NCBI GenBank assembly: GCA_016177165.1
Contig: JACOVT010000016.1
Coordinates: 1 to 12,599 of the forward strand
Length of the DNA: 12,599 nt
DNA from: Microcaldota archaeon
Lineage (GTDB): Archaea; B1Sed10-29; JACOVT01
Reading direction: 5' to 3'
The position numbers and the translations under genes are program-made. Position 1 is the stretch's first letter. Each line of letters begins with the position of its first letter. Under the pieces are notes generated by a model that ran no database searches, was not told the origin of the DNA, and saw only the letters and a list, made by a program, of their open reading frames with translations. Shown piece by piece: positions 1-6,100 of the stretch.

Positions 1-55
1 CTCCGCGATCGGCGGCGCGCAGCCCGATGAAGAACCCACCCCAGAATACCAGTAG
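1..55 (+). CDS. C-terminal end of an unidentified protein (partial)
   Basis: The frame starting at base 2 is open from the window edge to TAG at 53-55 and gives 17 residues, SAIGGAQPDEEPTPEYQ, an acidic, proline-rich tail typical of a protein C-terminus. Base composition drops sharply from GC-rich to AT-rich right after this stop, as expected at a gene end. Too little is visible to name a product. Another plus-strand frame (stop at 99-101) and one minus-strand frame are also open here but fit the composition change less well. Confidence 0.4.
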   Translation, partial: SAIGGAQPDEEPTPEYQ

Positions 56-72
56 ATCTGAGATAAGTAAAG

Positions 73-79
73 TTTATAA
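73..79 (+). promoter_or_regulatory. TATA box for the small gene at 103
   Basis: TTTATAA lies in an AT-rich gap and is centred about 27 bases before the ATG at 103. That is the usual archaeal distance from TATA box to transcription start, so the transcript would begin at or next to the start codon (leaderless). Confidence 0.4.
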
Positions 80-102
80 CCAACTCAAAACAAAAAAATA
101 GT

Positions 103-216
103 ATGACCGCGCAAAATGTCAAGATTCGCGTAAAACAAGCAAAGAAAGGCCCTTTTGACCAGCTGTTGGAAGCCATACTGGCACGCAGAAGGGAACTGCT
201 TAGACGACTGGCCTGA
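103..216 (+). CDS. Possible 37-residue basic small protein
   Basis: A short open frame from ATG at 103 to TGA at 214-216. The product is basic (about ten Lys/Arg) with a likely amphipathic helix in its second half (residues about 18-37, leucines alternating with an RRR and an RR cluster). No family is recognised. Support for it being real: a TATA box at the right distance, an AT-rich leader and a coding-like composition. Against it: its size, and a 17-base overlap with the convergent doc remnant on the other strand. A nucleic-acid-binding role would fit the charge but is a guess. Confidence 0.35.
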   Translation: MTAQNVKIRVKQAKKGPFDQLLEAILARRRELLRRLA

Positions 217-447
217 CGCGCTTCCTTACCCACTTCTCAACTAGGCTCCTTTTTGCGTTTCCGCTGGCTATGCCTATTGCGAGCTTCTCGGCTTCGTCCA
301 CGCCAAACTCAAAAACGAACCCGTTGGCGTTCAGGAATTCTTCACATACCACAAAGCCAGTTCTTTTGTTCCCATGGCGCCACCAAAAGTTTCAATTATC
401 TTGTCGTGCGCCTCAATGACGTTATCATAGGTTGGATACATCACCAT
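200..447 (-). pseudogene. doc: Decayed Doc/Fic-family toxin (death-on-curing type)
   Basis: Read on the minus strand, ATG at 447 starts MVMYPTYDNVIEAHDKIIE followed by TFGG, which matches the N-terminus of Doc toxins (the PT..V...H..II..FGG pattern). A second block in another frame (373 down to 200) begins GNKRTGFVVCEEFLNANGF and ends in WVRKRVRPVV, matching the end of the Fic motif and the Doc C-terminus. Between FGG and GNKRTG an intact Doc has about 45-50 residues, including the catalytic His of HPFxDGNKR. Here the blocks are joined directly and out of frame at about 374-380. One internal deletion with a frame change therefore explains the locus, and the product cannot be active. In-frame reading stops at about 337. 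No antitoxin gene is seen beside it. Family assignment is firm; the deletion size is inferred from family length. Confidence 0.8.
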
Positions 448-474
448 ACAAACAACATTTCAAGGCAGACAACG

Positions 475-480
475 TTTATG
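475..480 (+). promoter_or_regulatory. TATA box for the flavin-reductase-family gene
   Basis: TTTATG at 475-480 is centred about 26 bases before the ATG at 504, so the transcript would be leaderless. No Shine-Dalgarno-like sequence lies between. Read on the other strand the same AT block (CATAAA) sits about 30 bases before the doc remnant start at 447 and may once have served that gene too. Confidence 0.45.
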
Positions 481-503
481 AATGCAAGCGTTCTATCTAA
501 ACT

Positions 504-1061
504 ATGGCTCAGATTACCCGCGACCCGCGCGACTTTTGGAAAGTGCTTGCCCCGAGGCTGACAGTTCTCGTAACCACCATGGACCGGCAGGGCAGGACAG
601 ATGTTTCTGCATTCTCTTTCGTTTCGCCGATATCGTTCGACCCGCCCCTGATCGGCATTGCGAGCGGCGTGAAGAAGCACTCTTATGACAACCTGCTGCA
701 GAAGCGCGAGTTTGTGGTCAACCTGCCGACCGAGAAGATGATAGAGAAGATAGCAGTGGCAGGGCAGAAGTGGGACCCGCACGTCTCAAAGATCGAGCGC
801 GCCGGGCTGAAGACCAAGCCCGCGGTGCACGTGGGCCCGCCCCTTTTAGCGGAGTGCCCGGTCAGCGCAGAGTGTTACCTGGAGGAGGCCAAGAAGTACG
901 GCGACCACGTGCTGCTGATCGGCAAGGTCATCGCGCTTCACGTGCGAGACGAACTCGTTGACGAGAAAGGCCGCCTGAAGGTGGCGCTCGTGCGGCCAGC
1001 GTTGCACGTGGCGGACAACCTTTTTGCATTTCCTTACGTCTCGAAAGAGGCAAAGGGCTAG
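504..1061 (+). CDS. Flavin reductase family protein (FMN-binding split barrel)
   Basis: A 185-residue protein, normal for the flavin-reductase-like/flavoredoxin family, which binds FMN in a split beta-barrel and passes electrons from a reduced cofactor or ferredoxin-like partner. Family features seen: the opening strand and turn VTTMD (23-27), the FMN-contacting stretch SAFSFVSPISFDPPLIGI (35-52), a strand with FVVNLP (70-75), and the late GDHVLLIGKV (133-142). It has no signal peptide or membrane segment, so it is cytoplasmic. The ATG at 504 was chosen because it gives the family N-terminus and fits the TATA spacing. An earlier ATG at 482 is in another frame. The stop shares CTAG with the convergent gene on its right. 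The physiological substrate cannot be read from sequence. Confidence 0.85.
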   Translation: MAQITRDPRDFWKVLAPRLTVLVTTMDRQGRTDVSAFSFVSPISFDPPLIGIASGVKKHSYDNLLQKREFVVNLPTEKMIEKIAVAGQKWDPHVSKIERAGLKTKPAVHVGPPLLAECPVSAECYLEEAKKYGDHVLLIGKVIALHVRDELVDEKGRLKVALVRPALHVADNLFAFPYVSKEAKG

Positions 1062-1927
1062 CGCGCCTGCGCGGCGATGCGCTCTGCCTGCTCGGGCTTC
1101 TTGACTATCACTTCCTTGAGGCACACGGGGCACTCGTAAAAGATCAGGTCCCCCTTTGGAGTGACGCGGTTTGCGCAGTTGGAGCAGAAACCTTTCCCGC
1201 AGTAGGGGCAGTAGACAACCGAAGACCTGACGCTGGCGCAGTGGGGGCAGCCCATCCCGCGCTCCTTTGGAATTGTCTCGGGCTCGGCCAGCCCTGCCAG
1301 CGCCTCGAGCGAGAGGTCCCCTGACTGCTCCATGCTCGACAACCCTTCGATGTTTTCGAGCGACTCGAGCTCCTGCAGCGAGGAAACCTCGGACAGGGCG
1401 CTCAGGTCGATTCCTTTTGTCTGGTCCTTGGCCTGCGGGCCGGGAGCGACAACCTCCTGCTGCACCTTCCTTGACTCCTGCACTGGTTGCATCATCTCCT
1501 GCTTTGCCTGCGCGGCCAGCTCGCCCCGCCTCTCGAGGTATCTCCTCCGGTGCTCCCCGATAAATCCCTCGGCCTGCGGCTTGACCACCGGGAGGGACGG
1601 CGGCGTGACGCTTGCTGCTGGCTTTGCCTCGCCTGCGGGCGCGGCTTGCGGGGTCCCCGCTGCGGCGGGCGGGGCGGGTTTTTTCGGAAACATTCCCCCA
1701 AAGAACCCTTTCTTTTCCTGCTGCGGTTGCGGAAGCTGCTGCTGCTGTGGTGGCCGTTGGGGTTGTTCTTCCACTGGCGGCGAGGGCGGCGCCTCGATCC
1801 TCCTCGCTTTCTTTCCCCTTCCTTTCATCACGAGCAGCGGCTCTCCGACAATGCGCGCGCCGCACTTCCTGCAGAACCTGTCGCCGCCCAAGAGCGAGTT
1901 GCCGCAACCCTTGCAGTATTCAACCAT
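1058..1927 (-). CDS. Soluble zinc-ribbon protein with Cys pairs at both ends
   Basis: A 289-residue protein not assigned to a named family. It opens with a zinc ribbon (Cys5/Cys8 and Cys19/Cys22, CKGCG and CRKCG). A Pro/Gln/Ala-rich disordered linker follows (about 45-120, with PQRPPQQQQLPQPQQ), then a charged, probably helical or coiled segment (about 122-215). The end is a Cys-rich domain with pairs at 227/230, 240/243, 248/251 and 266/269, enough for two zinc ions in a ribbon or treble-clef fold. No membrane segment. I chose ATG at 1927, preceded by GAGTGAT, over the GTG at 1936 that abuts the upstream stop. The gene lies 9 bases after the membrane zinc-ribbon gene, so the two are probably co-translated and may interact. 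Such ribbons bind protein or nucleic acid; an adaptor role is inference. Confidence 0.75.
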   Translation of the reverse strand: MVEYCKGCGNSLLGGDRFCRKCGARIVGEPLLVMKGRGKKARRIEAPPSPPVEEQPQRPPQQQQLPQPQQEKKGFFGGMFPKKPAPPAAAGTPQAAPAGEAKPAASVTPPSLPVVKPQAEGFIGEHRRRYLERRGELAAQAKQEMMQPVQESRKVQQEVVAPGPQAKDQTKGIDLSALSEVSSLQELESLENIEGLSSMEQSGDLSLEALAGLAEPETIPKERGMGCPHCASVRSSVVYCPYCGKGFCSNCANRVTPKGDLIFYECPVCLKEVIVKKPEQAERIAAQAR

Positions 1928-1936
1928 GATTATCAC

Positions 1937-2446
1937 TCAGAGCTTTGCCCCGCAATTGCCGCAGAACTCGTCCTCGCCGCGCATCTGGGCTCCGCAAGAC
2001 CCGCAATACCGCTCCTCTATCGAGGGCGGGGCCCTCTTTGTCTTGAGTATCGATGCTGCCGCCTTTGATATCTCCTCTTCCCCCGCCGCGTATGCTGGCA
2101 GAGCCGGAGCTGTTCCCCCGCCAGCTTCCGGGTTGACCGTGATAACCGGCAGCGCGACTGTCATCGTCTTTGCCGGCAGTGCGAGCGACTTGACCTCAAA
2201 CACGAGCGCGGTGAGGAACGCCGCGATCGGGAAGCCTGCGAAGAAAGCCTCCCGCAGCCACAATACGGACAGCGCTATCGATGGCGCGAAGAACACCAGC
2301 CCCAAGATTAGCGAGAACCCGAGCTTTGAAGACCATGGCATGGCGCGCACGTCCGGGTAGCTGAACCTGATGGCAAGGTAGCCGAAACTTATGGCTCCAA
2401 TGCTGCACAGCGCGTACGCGGAGTACCAAAACAAATCCTGCACCAT
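1937..2446 (-). CDS. Membrane protein with C-terminal zinc ribbon
   Basis: A 169-residue protein with three likely membrane helices (about 7-28, 42-63 and 67-84). A soluble Ala/Pro/Gly-rich stretch follows, then a terminal zinc ribbon (Cys148/Cys151 and Cys162/Cys165, CGSCGAQ and CGNCGAK). The ribbon resembles the N-terminal ribbon of the protein encoded just downstream (CKGCG...CRKCGA), so the two probably share an ancestral module. The order membrane-anchored ribbon then soluble double-ended ribbon, with only a short gap between them, suggests a two-part membrane-associated assembly. ATG at 2446 gives a sensible N-terminus. No enzyme motif is visible and function is unknown. Confidence 0.7.
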   Translation of the reverse strand: MVQDLFWYSAYALCSIGAISFGYLAIRFSYPDVRAMPWSSKLGFSLILGLVFFAPSIALSVLWLREAFFAGFPIAAFLTALVFEVKSLALPAKTMTVALPVITVNPEAGGGTAPALPAYAAGEEEISKAAASILKTKRAPPSIEERYCGSCGAQMRGEDEFCGNCGAKL

Positions 2447-2459
2447 TTGCTCACAAGGC

Positions 2460-2466
2460 TTTTAAA
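2460..2466. promoter_or_regulatory. TATA-like box between divergent genes
   Basis: TTTTAAA at 2460-2466 is nearly self-complementary and lies between the divergent starts at 2446 (-) and 2496 (+). Its centre is 33 bases before the plus start, which fits a short leader. It is only 17 bases from the minus start, too close for a normal archaeal promoter. The minus gene may instead use the weaker TTAA at about 2477-2480. Confidence 0.35.
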
Positions 2467-2495
2467 CCAAACCAGCTTAACTCGTTTCAGTTTAT

Positions 2496-3020
2496 ATGGC
2501 TTTCGCGATCTTCGACCCGCTCGGAAACCCAGTGGGCTTCATTTCTTTCTTTTTCCTACAGAACGCGCTCGTCGACCCGCTCGCACCTCTCAAGCTGGCG
2601 CTATACTCGAGCATCCTCGTGTTCCCGTTCGTCCTCGCGGGGAGGTTCGTCTACTCGCGCCTGTTGGCTTCAAAGTCATCACTCGCAGGCATGAAAACCG
2701 CCCGGTTCTGGAAACTCCTAGCCTCCTGTTTCACCGCGTCCGTGACCTTCTGGGTTGTTTTGAGCTTGTGGGTGTACGCGTTCCACCGCGAGTTCCCGGC
2801 AGTCGGCGCGACAGGCGTGCTGTACGGCATACTCTTGGGCACGGCAGTCTCCACATTGCTTGCATGGCTCGGCATGAAGCTGCTGGCTGCCATGCGATCC
2901 CACTGGCAGATGCCCACGGCCCTCTCAGTATACATTGCCGAGCTTTTAATGAACGCCGTGTTCTGGGCCGGGGTCACCCTCTATTTTTCGTGGACGATGA
3001 ACTCTTTCGTGTTCCCTTAA
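2496..3020 (+). CDS. Four-helix integral membrane protein of unknown function
   Basis: A 174-residue, strongly hydrophobic protein with four likely transmembrane helices (about 33-55, 74-96, 104-128 and 143-167) and a hydrophobic N-terminal stretch (about 12-24) that may lie along or enter the membrane. The loop between helices 1 and 2 is basic (SRLLASKSSLAGMKTAR), placing it inside the cell. Its architecture recalls small YIP1-like membrane proteins, but I see no diagnostic motif and would not assign it. ATG at 2496 follows a TATA-like box with a leader of a few bases. It diverges from the zinc-ribbon pair and lies upstream of the giant surface protein, which has its own promoter. Confidence 0.7.
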   Translation: MAFAIFDPLGNPVGFISFFFLQNALVDPLAPLKLALYSSILVFPFVLAGRFVYSRLLASKSSLAGMKTARFWKLLASCFTASVTFWVVLSLWVYAFHREFPAVGATGVLYGILLGTAVSTLLAWLGMKLLAAMRSHWQMPTALSVYIAELLMNAVFWAGVTLYFSWTMNSFVFP

Positions 3021-3031
3021 GGTGGTGTTAC

Positions 3032-3057
3032 CCGCCGGCAGGCGGCAGGCCCGCCGC
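3032..3057. repeat. GC-rich stem-loop after the membrane protein gene
   Basis: CCGCC-GGCA-GGCGG forms a perfect 5-bp hairpin at 3032-3045. The overlapping segment 3042-3057 is an imperfect 16-base palindrome (14 of 16 matching its reverse complement). It lies 12 bases after the stop at 3020. It could be an interspersed repeat unit or affect the 3' end of the transcript. There is no following T-run of the kind archaeal termination usually needs. Confidence 0.4.
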
Positions 3058-3123
3058 TTCCAAACAACCAACGTCTTTGTCCCTTCCAGCGCATTCTCAA
3101 CAAAGCATTCGAACAGCAAACCA

Positions 3124-3140
3124 TTTAAAAGCCGGCCGGC
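3124..3140 (+). promoter_or_regulatory. TATA box and adjoining palindrome before the giant gene
   Basis: TTTAAAA at 3124-3130 is centred 25 bases before the GTG at 3152, predicting a leaderless transcript. It is followed at once by a perfect 10-bp palindrome, GCCGGCCGGC (3131-3140), between the TATA box and the start. That is where an archaeal repressor would block polymerase loading. The TATA assignment is fairly good; the operator idea is inference. Confidence 0.45.
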
Positions 3141-3151
3141 ATTAAACATTC

Positions 3152-6100
3152 GTGCAATACTCCTCCCGCGCGTTCGCCGTTTTGGCGGCAGTACTGCTTG
3201 TTTCAGCCTCGTTCACTCCTGTTGCCTACGCCACCCATAGGGAAGGCAGCGACGACCCGAATTATGCCCGCCGGTACGCGCCACGGGCAGGCGACGTTGC
3301 CGGCTCGCGGGCCGCCTGCGGAGGCGGCAGTGACAGCGCCGTCTGGGTAACGGAGCTCACCGGCGAGCAGTACGCCAACCTGCTCAAGTCAGCCGAAGCA
3401 ACCGCCAAGACAAAACTGCAGTCGTTCGGCGACCAAGGCGAGCAGGAGAGGCAGGACGCGCTCGACAAAGCCAATCTCCCATCCAACCCAACAGCCAGCA
3501 GGGTCGAGAACCAGATGTTGCTCAACACAAAAGGCGAGCCGATATTCCTTTACGACGTTGTAAAGCACAGCCAGAAAGACCCGAACACCAAGTGCCACCT
3601 AAACCGCCTGATTACCGAGGGATACATACAGTATGCCGCGCGCGTGGACGAGAACACCCGCTACTGCAGCCCCCTGGTGGAAAGGGAGGGCAGCACCTGC
3701 CAAGCCGGCACTCCAATAAAAACTGCTGACGCGGGAACGCTCGCCGACCGAGCCGGAGCGTTTGTAGGAAACATCGGGAGCTGGCTGTCGAGCCTAAACC
3801 CTTGGGACATGACTGATGAAAAGCTCCGCGCGGCAGCAGAACTCAACTCTTATGTCACCAGCACGAGCGCCCAAGACGTCAACTTTGACGGCTACGTGAA
3901 ACCCCGCCTCGAACGTCTCGGCTGGAACCCATCCGCCCCGCCTCTTGCCGGGGCCCCAACAGAGGTCGAGGTCGAGAGCGACTTGAGGCAGAAGTCAAAA
4001 GTCAAGCTGTCGCTCCTCGCATCCATCGTGATCGGCAAGTACGCTTCAGAGCAGAAGAAGGAAACGAACGCCGTCTTCAACTTTGTCGAGTCCACAAAGA
4101 CGTCGTCGTTCCTGTTCAACCAGGCCGACTTCATTTTCATGTTCCCTGAAAGCCTCGCGAATTACTTTTACTACCTGCAAAGCCTTGAAGGGGAAGAGGA
4201 GGCCACCGCGCTTTTCGCCGCGGCAGAGCAGGCCACCGCATTTGGCGGCATGGGATTGGGAATCAGGCAGGCGCTGCTCAGCGGCCGCGGGGTTCAAGCC
4301 GCGGCGCGGGCAAAATGGTTCGCCAACACCGAAGGCGTGATCAAGCCAAAGTGGATCCGCACGTTCGAGCAGACATCGGAAGACATCGACTACCTGGTGG
4401 CAAGGGACCGCACAATGCTCGACCCGCTCTCCAACATAGTCAACGGAGTAGGGGGCACGCCCAGGCCGCTTGGGGCCTCAGAGTTTGTCGAGTTGACAAG
4501 GGTTGCAAAAGAAAACGGCCTTGACACCACCAAGATGATGAGCGCTGCAGGTAAAAGAGCCCACTTTTTGTTTGACATCGACCCATCGACACCAATACCA
4601 GCGCGCGGCACGGTTGGTGGTACAATATCAACAGGGCCCGCCGGTGCGCCCACTGGTGTGATTCCTGTGGAAACATACTACGAGGCAGTCGACAACCACA
4701 TGATAAACTCGCTCGATGAGGCATTGAAGCAGCGCGAGACGGTCGCCGCAAGCTTAAAGGGGATCACCAACACCAAAGAGCTCGAGGAATTCCTCGCCAA
4801 AAAGATCAAGACGGTCGACGCACGAAAGCACCTGCACGAAATGATAGACGACTATGCTGCAAAATACCCGTCGGGCAATCGACTATTTTTGTATGATCGC
4901 GGCGTGACCTACCTCAAGAGCCTGATCGACGACGTCGACGGCTCTGCGTGGGACGCTGCCAGAAACCCGCCGCCAGGATTATCGCCAACAGGTGGGGCTG
5001 CCACGCCAAACGACTGGGCCGACTTCCTGCGCAATTCAGTACTCTCCGAGAGCGAGTACGGCCTCGGCACCCGCACGCCGCCACTCGCCGTCGGCCCTGG
5101 CGTGGGCAAGGCGCTCGACGGCATAGACGACCTAGGGGCTGCGGCGATGAGTTACAAGGATTTCATCAACAACGCGCTGTTCCAGCACGGCTTGTCAAAC
5201 TCGCTCGGCGCAGGGAGCAAGAGTGCCCTCGTCGCGCTGAGGAACGTTGACTCGCTCAGGCTGCCGCTCAAGTCGCTGACAGGCACCCAGAAGATCTCCA
5301 GGTACCTGTTTGGCGCTGCAGGCCGCTTCGTGCCGTCGGTCAGGTTCAACACCGTGCTGGCAAACATCGCCTTCTTCCTGAACGTGGTGGGGCGGACGGG
5401 CCCGCCCATATTCGTGCTCAACACGCTTGGGACTCGGATAGACATGAGCGCCGAGACCAACGTGGACGGCCGCACTTCATACATTGAAACGATAGTAATG
5501 AAACCGCTGGCTGTTGCCAACTTGGAAAACTACCGCGTCTGGCCCACCAACCTGGGCGCCAACCTTTACAACTTCTTCCTGTCATCGTGGTTTGGCAGCC
5601 TTGAGGACATATTCCCGGACCGCGACGCAGGAGAGCGCGGCATAATCAAGAAGAAACTCGCCCGGCTGGGCGACCACGTCATCATACTCGACCAGGAGCT
5701 CGAAGCCGGCGAGCTCGCCCCTTCGGCATTCAACATTGTCGTTCCTGTGGAAGTGGGAGGCACCAGGAAGTGGATGTTCTTCACGCGCAGCAAGGCCAAC
5801 GCGCTCGCCTACCAGTTCGAACACCCTGACAATTACGTGACGTCAGGCACCAACAAGTACACCGCAATGGGAGTCTACTCGAGGAACGTGCCGGTGAGCG
5901 CCATGACGCTGCAGGCAACCGCGGACTGGGCGCAGTTGAGCGCCGGCGAGGCCGCGGCTCTAGTGCCGGACGTGTGGAGCTGGGCGCTCGCGAGCGTCGT
6001 GGGCAGCTTCTTCAACGTCGGAAAGGCAGCCGGCATCGGAAGGCAGGCGGGCGGCGCCTTCCTAACAATCATACTACTAAAGCTGCTTGGCAGCATCACA

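Noticed and set aside
846..1907. Long minus-strand open frame (353 residues) overlapping the soluble zinc-ribbon gene in another frame
   Set aside because: Arg/Gly/Ala-rich translation without domain character, made by GC-rich codons of the real gene; it also runs antisense into the flavin reductase gene.
1332..2360. Long plus-strand open frame (342 residues) across the zinc-ribbon pair
   Set aside because: It is antisense to two well-supported minus genes. Its Ser/Cys/Pro-rich sequence is what their complement would give, and the paired CxxC motifs lie only on the minus strand.
2946..3149. Minus-strand open frame across the gap before the giant gene
   Set aside because: It runs through a GC-rich stem-loop and a TATA box and into the end of the membrane protein gene; nothing protein-like is recognised.
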